From: DATLMR01 sp035634255
GTDB lineage: Bacteria; Acidobacteriota; Blastocatellia; UBA7656
Length of the DNA stretch: 64,000 bases
Assembly (NCBI GenBank): GCA_035634255.1
Contig: DASQDI010000079.1
Location: 1-64,000, forward strand
Reading direction: 5' to 3'
Part shown: positions 14,194-22,856 of the stretch, one piece after another
Layout of the letters: the number at the start of each line of letters is the position of its first letter
Position numbering within the stretch: the first letter of the stretch is position 1
Translations under genes and position numbers: made by a program
Notes under the pieces: generated by a model
Seen by the model: the letters and a program-made list of their open reading frames with translations, nothing else
Told to the model about the DNA's origin: nothing
The model's database searches: none

Positions 14194-14819
14194 TGGGTGC
14201 GACGAACGAGGCGGTCTGCGCCGAGTGTGAGCGGGCCGCCGCGAGCGGGCTCCTCTCGCTCTCCGGCGCGACCCTGTGCGCGCAGTGTGTGGAGGCGTAT
14301 TATGTCGCCTGCTCCGGTTGCTCGGGGCTGCTGCCGGCGGACGAGTCGATGAGGCGGGACGAGCAGGATTATTGCTCCGAGTGTTTCGCCCGCCCCGACG
14401 CTTCCGGCGAGGCGGACTACCAATCGCTAATCGGCGAGTACGTCGCTTTACACGCGGAAGAGAGGCGCATCAGCAAACGGATGAGCGAGATCAAAGAGAG
14501 TTTGAAAGCCATCGCCGCCTCCCGGCAGCGCACGGGCAGCGGAGTGACTCTGCGCGCGGGCGAGGCGGCCGTGCGCTGTAGCTACCGCGTCAGCCTCAAG
14601 TGCGACACGGAGGCCGTGGAGGCGCTCGAACAGGTGCTCGATAAAGAAGAGTTCGCGCGGATGTTCGAGCGCAGGACGAGCTTCAACGCGGTCGAAGACG
14701 CGGTGCGCGAATTCCTGTCGGGCGAAGACGAGGCGCGCCGGCAGGCGCGCGAGCTCCTGCGCAAGGCCGTGCGCGAAACGGAGACCGCGACCCTGAATGT
14801 GGTCGCTGATCGCAAGTGA
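14172..14819 (+). CDS. Double zinc-finger coiled-coil protein, partner of the nuclease-helicase
   Basis: The 215-residue protein has four CxxC pairs in its first 85 residues (CAEC, CAQC, CSGC, CSEC), enough for two treble-clef or LIM-like zinc sites. A charged coiled coil follows (ERRISKRMSEIKESLKAI), then a conserved-looking C-terminal helical region. The GTG at 14172 is chosen because AAGGAG sits just upstream. The next gene, the Fe-S nuclease/helicase, begins 17 bases after the stop, so the two are co-transcribed. A role as DNA-binding or adaptor subunit for that enzyme is inferred from context only. I do not recognise the family. Confidence 0.75.
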   Translation: MESVDRSMGATNEAVCAECERAAASGLLSLSGATLCAQCVEAYYVACSGCSGLLPADESMRRDEQDYCSECFARPDASGEADYQSLIGEYVALHAEERRISKRMSEIKESLKAIAASRQRTGSGVTLRAGEAAVRCSYRVSLKCDTEAVEALEQVLDKEEFARMFERRTSFNAVEDAVREFLSGEDEARRQARELLRKAVRETETATLNVVADRK

Positions 14820-14836
14820 GTTGAGCCGCGCTTCAA

Positions 14837-17800
14837 ATGGACCGCAAAATGGCGCACCCCGACCATCCCGAACCCGGCGCTCGCGGCTTCGCCGTCGAGC
14901 ATAAACTGGGCGCACACAGGCTCGCGCAGTACGTCACGCGCAATCGATGCCGGCGCTACCTCCGCCTCGCCCTCTTCCCCTCCGAAGCCAACGCGCTCAA
15001 GTCGCGCTACGGCGTCGAGTTCGAATCCCTCTCGCCGCTTCTTTCGGCCGAAGGCCACGCCTTCGAGCGCGGTAAAGTGAATGACCTGCGCGCGCGCGGC
15101 GAGCGGGTCGTCGACCTCACCAATAAAAACCCCGATGACTTCATCCGCGAATTGAGCGGGCAGACGCAGGCGCGCGTTTACTACTACCAGCCGGCCCTCG
15201 AAGGGTTCATCGGCGGCTGCCCCTGCGGAGGGCAGGCGGACCTGATCGAGCTAACGCGACGCGCGGACGGCTCGTTCGATTGCACGGTGATCGACATAAA
15301 GGCCAGCCCGCGCGAAACGGTCGGCTTCCGGCTGCAGGTCGCGTTTTACGCCGTCCTGCTGCGCGAGGGCCTGCTGGCGAACGGCCTGAAAGTGGCGAGC
15401 CTGAACGGAGCCATCGCCGCGCGCGACGCGGACTTTTCGGAGGGCGGGTGGAACCTCTTCGACCTCGGGCTGTTCGTCGACGAGATCGAGCGACTGATCG
15501 CCGCGCCGGCCTCAGATGTCGAGCGGGCCGCATCCGTGAGCTTCGAGACCGCGCAGTATCACCTCGGGCCTCACTGTGACGGGTGCCCTTACAACTCGCT
15601 CTGCTTCATCAACACCGCCGAGCGCGAAGACCTGTCGCTCGTGCCGCTCCTGTCGGCAACCGAAAAGAGCGCACTTCAGGCCGAAGGGGTGCGGTCCGTC
15701 CGAGAGCTGGCGGGGCTGATGAATTATTCGGAGCGGGGCATGGAGGCGGCGGAGGGCCGCGAGTCCGAAGTCGCGCGCATCGGCCGGCGTTGGCCGTTAG
15801 GAAGCCGCCTCCCGCTGCTCGTGCAGCGCGCCCGCGTCGCCCTGCAAGGGCAGGGCGAGACGGTGGAGCAGCGCCGCCTGCTCTACGGGTCCGGCTGGGG
15901 GTCGCTTCCCGATTCCGACCAGTTCCCCGGCCTCGTCAAGGTCTTCATCGACGCGCAGAGGGACCACCTGAAGGACCGGCTCTACCTTCTCGCGGCGCTC
16001 GTCCGCGGACCGTCGGGCTCGGGCAAAATCATCGAGATGACGGACGAGCCGCCCGAGACGGAGGCGGAACGAGCCCTGCTGATTTCGTGGGTGCAGAAGC
16101 TGCTCCCGGCCGTCAGACGCGCGGCGGGCGAACCCGACGCGCCCCTTCACGTCTACCTGTATGACCGCCGCGGGCAGCGTTCTCTGCTCGACGCGCTCGC
16201 CCGCCATTTCGACGCGCTCTGCGCCATGCCGGCTTTCTACGACCTGCTCACCTCGACCCCCGCCCTAACGCAAAGCATGATCTCGTTTCTCGGGGACGAG
16301 GTGAGCGAGCGGAAGAACATCAGGGCGATCTGCCGGAACCTGTACGAAGTGGCGAGGGCGCTCGGGTTCAAATGGCGCGGCGAAAACGCGGACGTGCCGG
16401 GCCGGTTTCGCGCGCGCATATTCGACAACCTGCGGCTCTATGCGCGGGACCGGGAGGGCATGTTCATCAAAGCGCCTGAAGGCGGGGCGGGCTATCAGGC
16501 CGTGTGGGTTGAGTCGTCGGCGCGCTTCGGCACGGAGATACCGCTCGAATACGCTTACGCGGCGTGGGGCATGTTAGGCGACGCGGCCGAGATGGAGCCG
16601 AAAGCGCGCCAGCAGGTGCGCGGCTTCCTCGGCACGGAGCGCGAGCATATCGAGGCGCTCGCCGACGCGCGCCTCGAAGCGCTCCTGCACATCGAGCAGA
16701 GTTTTAACCGTAAGAACAGGCGGATCGAGAAGCCGCCGCTCGCGCTCGGCAGGCTCCATGAGGTCGAAGTTGACCCCGCGAGCGTGCCCCTCCGCCGCTC
16801 GCTTGAGGATTTCCTGCGGCTCGAACATTACGCGGGATTGCAGGAGCGCCTGCTCCATTTTGCTTTGGCCCCCGCGCTGCGCGCGGAGACGGGGAGGACC
16901 GCGCTCCTGCTCTGCGAGGCTTTTCATAGGGAAGGGAAGCTCGCGGCTTTCACGATCAGCGACGCGAATGGGGATCCGGCCTCTGTCGCGCAGGCGGGCG
17001 CTCTGCGATTCAGGGAAGGCGATTGGGTAGTCCTCAACCCTCTTCTGGATGCCGAAACGGGAGAGCCGCCGGCGGGGAAGAGGGTAGCCCACGGGCGGCT
17101 CGCGGTGGTCGAGCAGATCGAAGAGACGCGGATGACTCTGCGCCTGCTGCCGCTCAATTTTCAGAAGTCCGAGTTTCGCTTCACGCACCGGATGATCGAG
17201 CCGGAGCGAGGGCTCATCTATTCGATTGATGAGATGGCCGACGACCTCAACGCGGATAAATTTCTGGAGGCTTGCCGGAGCGCCTCGTCGAACGTTCTCT
17301 ACCGGTGGCTGGAAGACCCGCGCTCGGGCCGCGAGCCCCGCGACTCGATCCGCCCTTCGCGCCTGCGCGCCGCCGCGAGAGTCTCCGGGCTCGCGCATGA
17401 AGCGCAGGCCCCCCACGGATTGACCGAGTCGCAGAGGGGAGTCATAGGCCGGTTCCTCTCGGATAAAGTAGTCGTGCTGCAAGGCCCGCCGGGCACGGGG
17501 AAAAGTCACACCCTCGGTTTCGCGACGATCTCCCGCGCGCTGGCACTCGCCACGCCCGCCCGCCCTTTCCGCGTCGCCGTCTGCGCCCGGACGCATTCGG
17601 CCGCGCAGATCGCCGTCGCGAGCATCAGGGCGCGCGCCGATCAATTGAGGGCCGAAGGGCTGGGAGGGAATGGCGTCGCCGACCCTCTGCTCGCGCCCCT
17701 TGAATGTCTGAAGGTCTTCAAGATTTGTAACGATTCCGACGAACCGCTCCCCGAAGGCGTCGAGCCCCTGCTGGCCGAAGGCCGGGGCAAGATCAAAGCC

Positions 17801-18847
17801 CCGGAGCAGTGGGGGCGACTCCTGAGCGAAAAGCTCCTCGTCATCGGGGGCACGCCCGGAGGGCTGTACAACGTCATCAAGCGGGGCGCGTCGAAAGGGC
17901 GGGCCGTCGATTGGGGCGAGAAGTACTTCGACCTAGTGCTCGTGGACGAGGCGTCTCAGATGGGCATAGCCGAGGCTTTGCTCGCGGCCGCGTTCCTGCG
18001 CCAGGATGGGCAGTTCATCGCCATAGGAGATCACAGGCAGATGCCGCCCATCCTCGCGCACGCCTGGGATCAGGAGAGCCGCAGGGACCTTGAGCGCGCG
18101 CGCCCTCACCTGTCGATCTTCGAGTACCTTCGCGAGCTGGGCTTCGCATGCGCGGCGCTCGACGAGTCCTTCCGGATTCCTTCTGAAGTAGCCGATTTTC
18201 TCAGACGCCATGTTTACGCCTCCGACGGGGTCAACCTCCATTCGCAAAACCGCCGCAGGCTCCCCGGCCTGAAGAGTGAAGCGCCGCTCGATCTCACGCG
18301 GGAGTGGGTGAGGGCCGCGCTCGCGCCGGAGCACGCACTCGTGGTCGTCGAGCACGGCGAGTCGGGCTCGCAGCGGGCGAATGAGTTCGAAGCCGGATTG
18401 ATCACGGAACTGGCCGAGGCCGCTGGCGGAGGGCTCGGGCTCGACGCGAAAGACGGCCTCGGCATAGTCGTCCCGCACCGCGCTCAAAAGTTTCTGCTGC
18501 GGCAACGCCTGCCCGCGTTCTCGGACGCGATAGATACCGTTGAGCGTTTTCAGGGGGGCGAGCGCGAGTTGATTATAGTGTCTGCGACGGTCTCGGATCA
18601 GGAGTTCGCCCTTACGGAGAGCGACTTCCTGCTTGAGCCGCGCCGCTTCACCGTCGCCATCTCGCGCCCGAAACGGAAGGTCATCGTCATCGCCTCGCGC
18701 GCGGTCTTCGATCTCGTCCCGGCTGACCTCGACGCATACGAGCGGGGGAGCCTTTGGAAGCACCTTCGCCACGAAGCCCGTTTGCTGTGGCAGGGCGAAG
18801 TCAACGGCGAGAGGGTGAGCGTCCGCGCGGTAGATTCGGAGGCGTAG
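14837..18847 (+). CDS. Dna2-like fusion: Fe-S PD-(D/E)XK nuclease + RNase H-like + SF1 helicase
   Basis: This 1336-residue protein carries a Cas4/Dna2/AddB-type nuclease at residues 30-260, with GQADLIEL near 132, VIDIKAS near 151, and four cysteines (C38, then CDGCPYNSLC near 248-257) fitting a [4Fe-4S] cluster. Residues about 350-520 resemble the RNase H-like fold of TM0106-type proteins but lack clear catalytic acids. The C-terminal half is an SF1 DNA2/UPF1 helicase: Walker A GPPGTGKS near 882, LVLVDEASQM near 1034, GDHRQMPP near 1064, and late motifs TVERFQGGERELIIVS and FTVAISRPKR. It would unwind and cut DNA. It is paired with the zinc-finger gene and converges on the kinase/phosphatase operon 15 bases away. 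Confidence 0.9.
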   Translation: MDRKMAHPDHPEPGARGFAVEHKLGAHRLAQYVTRNRCRRYLRLALFPSEANALKSRYGVEFESLSPLLSAEGHAFERGKVNDLRARGERVVDLTNKNPDDFIRELSGQTQARVYYYQPALEGFIGGCPCGGQADLIELTRRADGSFDCTVIDIKASPRETVGFRLQVAFYAVLLREGLLANGLKVASLNGAIAARDADFSEGGWNLFDLGLFVDEIERLIAAPASDVERAASVSFETAQYHLGPHCDGCPYNSLCFINTAEREDLSLVPLLSATEKSALQAEGVRSVRELAGLMNYSERGMEAAEGRESEVARIGRRWPLGSRLPLLVQRARVALQGQGETVEQRRLLYGSGWGSLPDSDQFPGLVKVFIDAQRDHLKDRLYLLAALVRGPSGSGKIIEMTDEPPETEAERALLISWVQKLLPAVRRAAGEPDAPLHVYLYDRRGQRSLLDALARHFDALCAMPAFYDLLTSTPALTQSMISFLGDEVSERKNIRAICRNLYEVARALGFKWRGENADVPGRFRARIFDNLRLYARDREGMFIKAPEGGAGYQAVWVESSARFGTEIPLEYAYAAWGMLGDAAEMEPKARQQVRGFLGTEREHIEALADARLEALLHIEQSFNRKNRRIEKPPLALGRLHEVEVDPASVPLRRSLEDFLRLEHYAGLQERLLHFALAPALRAETGRTALLLCEAFHREGKLAAFTISDANGDPASVAQAGALRFREGDWVVLNPLLDAETGEPPAGKRVAHGRLAVVEQIEETRMTLRLLPLNFQKSEFRFTHRMIEPERGLIYSIDEMADDLNADKFLEACRSASSNVLYRWLEDPRSGREPRDSIRPSRLRAAARVSGLAHEAQAPHGLTESQRGVIGRFLSDKVVVLQGPPGTGKSHTLGFATISRALALATPARPFRVAVCARTHSAAQIAVASIRARADQLRAEGLGGNGVADPLLAPLECLKVFKICNDSDEPLPEGVEPLLAEGRGKIKAPEQWGRLLSEKLLVIGGTPGGLYNVIKRGASKGRAVDWGEKYFDLVLVDEASQMGIAEALLAAAFLRQDGQFIAIGDHRQMPPILAHAWDQESRRDLERARPHLSIFEYLRELGFACAALDESFRIPSEVADFLRRHVYASDGVNLHSQNRRRLPGLKSEAPLDLTREWVRAALAPEHALVVVEHGESGSQRANEFEAGLITELAEAAGGGLGLDAKDGLGIVVPHRAQKFLLRQRLPAFSDAIDTVERFQGGERELIIVSATVSDQEFALTESDFLLEPRRFTVAISRPKRKVIVIASRAVFDLVPADLDAYERGSLWKHLRHEARLLWQGEVNGERVSVRAVDSEA

Positions 18848-18862
18848 GCTGCGGCGATCAGG

Positions 18863-20185
18863 CTACGAGCGAATCTCCCCCTCGATCCTCCCGAAGTTTA
18901 TTCGGGTACCCCCGGCCAGAGCGACGTTCCGCCCCGGCCCCACGTCTTTCACCTTGCCATCCGCGGAAGTGGAGACCCACTTGTCCTGCGACAGGTTCCT
19001 GAGCCCCCAGACGCCCGGAGTCGTGGGGTGTTCCGCGACCTCGGCGATGGGGCTGGTGAAGTCGTAGAGGCGCTGTTCGTCGACGTGATGCGGGAATAGC
19101 TTCGTGTTGTAGTTCAACATCACGACGCCCTTCCCCAGACGGATGCGCGGCGGGAGGACGATCTCATTTTTGCACGACCAGCAGGGGCCGGGCTTTCCGC
19201 CCGACGCCTTCAGCGCATCCGGGTCGTAGAAATTCTCCATGCCGCACTTCGAGCAGTAGACTATGGAGTCGCGCAGGCGAGTCATGGCGGCCCGCCATTC
19301 GCTTTCGCGCACCCGGCCATTTCGCGGGTCTCTGATGCCGTCGGTGAATGCCTTCGTGAAGAGGTCGCGCAGGAATTGCGGGTAGATCGGCCAGAAGGCG
19401 AGGGCGTTGTCATGGTAGCCCGGCACCGGCTCGTTCGAGTTGTCGTTCGGGTCGAAGATGAAGACCGGCTCCGTCCCGTAGAGTTTGGTCATGGCGGGGA
19501 GGTCGAGGCATTTGATCGATAACTCCTTCTTACCCTCAAGCGGGTGGTGCACCATCAGCATGTAGAACAGGAGGACGGACAGGGAGAACAGATCGGTCTC
19601 CGTGCTCGGCAGGGACTCCCCGCGCACGACCTCGGGGGCCATAAAGCGCGGGGTGCCGAGGACGCTGCTCACGGCCTGTTCGTCGACGGCCACGTTGTCG
19701 TTATCGGCGATCAGTATCTCCCCCGTGTCGGGGTCGAAGAATGCGTTGCCGAAGGATATGTCGCGGTAGCAGAACCCTTTCGAATGCAGTTGCAGGTAGC
19801 TGTCCGAAAGCTCAAGCCCCGCCGTGGCCAGCGCGCGGAAGGTGGGCTCGATGCGCCTCTTCATCAGGTCCACTATGTTTTTGAACCGGGGCTCGCGAAG
19901 GGGCATGATGTACCCGAACCCATTCACGCCCGCCGCCCGCGCCATCTCGATGGGCCAGAGGAATTTTTCCGTGGGCGGGCCGGTCTGCGTGAGCAGGCTG
20001 ATCGACGATTGCAGCTCAGGCGTGGCTATGTGAGGGAAGAACCATTTCAGGGCGACGGGCTTGCCGTCCACCGTGGCCCTGTAGACTTCCCCCTGCCCGC
20101 CCGCGCCCAAAAACTGCCCCACCTCGCACGTCATACCGGATGGTTCCAAGGCGAGCTTCTGCCCGAGCCTGAGTATCTGATTCAT
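18863..20185 (-). CDS. Ser/Thr protein kinase with zinc ribbon and FHA-like tail (TerY-P kinase)
   Basis: Residues about 20-300 form a protein kinase: glycine loop GAGGQGEVY, VALKWF with the ATP-binding Lys, catalytic loop YRDISFGN (HRD replaced by YRD, with Asp and Asn kept), DND in place of DFG, and an APE motif in FMAPEVV. A zinc ribbon follows (CSKCG, CWSCK near 317-340). The last 80 residues resemble an FHA fold (VWGLRNLS, PGRNVALAGGTRINFG). Kinase plus zinc ribbon, next to PP2C and vWA genes, is the TerY-P triad arrangement. GGAGGGGAAAGAGCG precedes the ATG. It is the last gene of a four-gene operon, 14 bases after the beta-helix gene. Confidence 0.88.
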   Translation of the reverse strand: MNQILRLGQKLALEPSGMTCEVGQFLGAGGQGEVYRATVDGKPVALKWFFPHIATPELQSSISLLTQTGPPTEKFLWPIEMARAAGVNGFGYIMPLREPRFKNIVDLMKRRIEPTFRALATAGLELSDSYLQLHSKGFCYRDISFGNAFFDPDTGEILIADNDNVAVDEQAVSSVLGTPRFMAPEVVRGESLPSTETDLFSLSVLLFYMLMVHHPLEGKKELSIKCLDLPAMTKLYGTEPVFIFDPNDNSNEPVPGYHDNALAFWPIYPQFLRDLFTKAFTDGIRDPRNGRVRESEWRAAMTRLRDSIVYCSKCGMENFYDPDALKASGGKPGPCWSCKNEIVLPPRIRLGKGVVMLNYNTKLFPHHVDEQRLYDFTSPIAEVAEHPTTPGVWGLRNLSQDKWVSTSADGKVKDVGPGRNVALAGGTRINFGRIEGEIRS

Positions 20186-20199
20186 CGCTCTTTCCCCTC

Positions 20200-21807
20200 C
20201 TATTCCTGATTGCCGCTCGCCCTCACGCGGCTGCCGTGCTCGATGGCCCAGGCGCCGCCGCCGTTCTCCCTCAGATCACAATCCTCGACAACGCCCGCAC
20301 TCTCCCCGGTGATTCTGACGCCCTCCCAGCCGTTGCCGTTGATGCTGGAATGGCGGATGACCGACTCGCTGCCCTGATCGACCCACACCCCGGCCGAAGC
20401 GTTGCCCGACACGCGGCAATGCTCGACCGACCCCCGGCCTTTGTAATGGACCCAGACCCCGTGGCCCAGGCCATCGCGGATGTCGCAACGGAGGATAACA
20501 GGGCGCGCGCCCGCGGGCGTGTTCGCCCCGGCCCCCGCGCGGGTGCCGCCCGGAAAGACCGCTCCGGGCAGGTCCTCTTCAGGGTCGCCCCTCATCACGT
20601 ACGCGGCCATGCGGCGGGCCTCTTCCATCGTGTCCCCGCTCAACATCACCCCGGCGGCGATGTTGTTGTAGATTTCGCAATCCTCGATGGTCCCGGAAGC
20701 GTTGTCCCAGACCCATATGCCGTAGCCCGCTCCGTCATGCACTTTGCACCGCTTGATGTGGGGAGCCGTCGCGGGGCCGTTAATCGACACGCAGCCGCCG
20801 GATTCGCCCGCGATGTCGCAGCCCTCCATCAGAGGCTTCCCGTAAGAGATGTCTACCGCGAAGTGCCCGCCTTCCTCCCCGCTCCGGCTTCGGAGCGAGA
20901 GGCCGCGAAGCGCGCAAGAGGGCGCGCGCAACAGGAGACAGGGAGCGCCTTCGCTCTCGATGATGATCTGTTCGACCGCCCCGTCCCCGACGATCTCAAC
21001 GGGCTTATCGATAATCAGGCTCTCTCTGTATAAGCCGGGCCTGACTATTATCCGCGCGCCGGGCGGGGCGTCCTCGACTGCGTCGCCTATCTTCCTGTAC
21101 CGCTCCCCGCCGCGGGCGGAGACGACGAGCGCCGCCGCCGAAGATGCCGCGGCTGTCGCGGCGCGCGCGCGATTAACGGGCTTGCTATTAGCCGGCGGGC
21201 GGTTGTCAGGCTGGCGACCTTCGGACTTGATCTCGGCGAAAATCCTTCGCGCCTCGCCGACCGGTATGCCGAGCCGCTGCCTTATGACGCGCAGGTCGGC
21301 TTTCTCATAATCCGAGGTGTGGTCGTCGGCAAGGATGACGCGCACGGCCTGACGAAATATCTCTTCCGGCGGCGGGCGCGAAGGGCCGCCATCAACTTCA
21401 TCGATGAAAGGGTCATCAGGGTCATTCGCATAATCCGCTTCGTGCGCTTCCGCGTGCGTCGGAGCCGGGGCCTGCTCTCGCGCCGCGCCCTCGGCAATCG
21501 AAGTGACGCCGAGCGCGATTGCCCATGAATCCACGGCCCACTCGGAGGCCTCTTCCGAGAATCCGAGATTGTCTTGCAGTCGCCCCGCCAGCCGCGCCCG
21601 GAGTAGCGGGCCGGGCAGAGCGGAGGCCGGGCTCATCAGGTCGGCCGCTACCCTCTCCCTCAACGCGCTTACCAGCAGATGAATCTCTTTCTTGTACCGC
21701 CCGCAGAAGTCTCGGAGCAGGGCTTCACACCGGCGCGGGTCGCCAGCCAGCGAAGGGCCGTACTTACTGACGATCTCGGAAAGCGTTTGTCGCACGGAGT
21801 CGTTCAC
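20200..21807 (-). CDS. Parallel beta-helix protein within the TerY-P-like operon
   Basis: Residues 1-105 are a helical domain (CGRYKKEIHLLVSALRE, ARLAGRLQDNLGFS, WAVDSWAIALGV) that I have seen attached to bacterial signalling and repeat proteins. A linker and a second helical segment (FRQAVRVILADDHTSDYEKA) follow. From about residue 230 on there is a right-handed beta-helix of NosD/pectate-lyase type, with many repeats such as IEDCEIYNNIAAGVMLSG and VEHCRVSGNASAGVWVD. There is no signal peptide, so this beta-helix is probably cytoplasmic. It overlaps the phosphatase gene by four bases, which implies coupled translation. A substrate or scaffold for the kinase/phosphatase is plausible but unproven. 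Confidence 0.82.
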   Translation of the reverse strand: MNDSVRQTLSEIVSKYGPSLAGDPRRCEALLRDFCGRYKKEIHLLVSALRERVAADLMSPASALPGPLLRARLAGRLQDNLGFSEEASEWAVDSWAIALGVTSIAEGAAREQAPAPTHAEAHEADYANDPDDPFIDEVDGGPSRPPPEEIFRQAVRVILADDHTSDYEKADLRVIRQRLGIPVGEARRIFAEIKSEGRQPDNRPPANSKPVNRARAATAAASSAAALVVSARGGERYRKIGDAVEDAPPGARIIVRPGLYRESLIIDKPVEIVGDGAVEQIIIESEGAPCLLLRAPSCALRGLSLRSRSGEEGGHFAVDISYGKPLMEGCDIAGESGGCVSINGPATAPHIKRCKVHDGAGYGIWVWDNASGTIEDCEIYNNIAAGVMLSGDTMEEARRMAAYVMRGDPEEDLPGAVFPGGTRAGAGANTPAGARPVILRCDIRDGLGHGVWVHYKGRGSVEHCRVSGNASAGVWVDQGSESVIRHSSINGNGWEGVRITGESAGVVEDCDLRENGGGAWAIEHGSRVRASGNQE

Positions 21808-22847
21808 GGTTTCTCTTCCCCCGCCGTGAGCGCCTGCTGCGCGTCCGGGGCCGATTCGGCCGGCGGCTGTGCCGGCATGTCCGAAGTCTCGCCCGAACTC
21901 GCGGGGAGATTGCTCGCAGTCTCTTCAGTCGTCGCGGGTACCTCTTCGGCGGATGAATTCACGGCCTCGCCCCTCAACGCATCCGCCCGGCCGATCAGGG
22001 CGAGTGTGATGTCGTCGCCGCTCCCGGCCTGAGACGCTTCGGTGAGCCACCCTTCCAGATTGGCTTCCACTTTATCCAGACCTTCCGCGCGAATCATCTC
22101 CAGCAGGTCTTTACCCACTTTGAGGAAAGCCTCTTCGCTGACGAACGAGTTCGCGTAGCCGTCGGTGGAGAGGAGGATCAGGGCGGGCGGCGGCCCCGCC
22201 AGCGTTTGAAAACTGAGCCGAAAGTCAGGCCATGCATCGCGCGAACTGAGCGACGTGGTCTCGTTGGCGAACAGCCTTTCATCCTTCGAGAGCGGCCTCT
22301 CCACCTCGCCCGCGTCCGAGACTAGCAGGATGTCGCCGTCCCCCAGCTGGAAGTAGAGGATGAACGACTCCTGAACCAGCACGGTCAGGATCGTCGCCCC
22401 GTAGGCGTGAACGGGATTTTTTGTGATGGCTTCGCGGGCGGCGGTGCCGTCGCTGCCTTCGAGCGCGGCCAGCTCTTCTTCCGAGAAGGGATGATCCTCG
22501 ATATGTTTCTCTACGGCCTCCCGCCACCTGCGCGACATCTCCCTCGGCAGGCGATCCTCGGCCGTGCGTTTTATGAGGGAGAGGTTGTTGATGTCAGGCT
22601 GCCCCTTGATGAACTCCTGCACGAGGGCGAGCGAGGTATCTATGGCGAGTTGAGAGCCGACATGGCTTCTGAAATACTTGGCGCTGCCGTGGCCGTCCGA
22701 CACCGCCACAATGGACCACGGGCTCGACCCGGCCCTTTGCAGCCAGCCGATGGCGTCCTGATTGGGCAGGCCGGATCGGTGGTGCGAAGCCCCTCGCACA
22801 GTGCGGCCCGTTATGCGCCATACTGAGTTATGCGTGCCGGTTGCCAT
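21804..22847 (-). CDS. PP2C-type protein phosphatase (TerY-P phosphatase)
   Basis: It has PPM/PP2C metal-binding motifs: GLPNQDAIGW near residue 28, AVSDGHGSAKYF near 48, LLSTDGYANSF near 228 and GSGDDITLALIG near 276. The family removes phosphate from Ser/Thr using Mn2+ or Mg2+. After the catalytic domain is a Ser/Glu/Pro-rich tail of about 60 residues that looks disordered. Length is 347. It sits between the vWA gene (nine bases upstream) and the beta-helix gene (overlapping), so it presumably opposes the kinase encoded at the end of the same operon. Confidence 0.9.
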   Translation of the reverse strand: MATGTHNSVWRITGRTVRGASHHRSGLPNQDAIGWLQRAGSSPWSIVAVSDGHGSAKYFRSHVGSQLAIDTSLALVQEFIKGQPDINNLSLIKRTAEDRLPREMSRRWREAVEKHIEDHPFSEEELAALEGSDGTAAREAITKNPVHAYGATILTVLVQESFILYFQLGDGDILLVSDAGEVERPLSKDERLFANETTSLSSRDAWPDFRLSFQTLAGPPPALILLSTDGYANSFVSEEAFLKVGKDLLEMIRAEGLDKVEANLEGWLTEASQAGSGDDITLALIGRADALRGEAVNSSAEEVPATTEETASNLPASSGETSDMPAQPPAESAPDAQQALTAGEEKP

Positions 22848-22856
22848 TGGCGCTTG

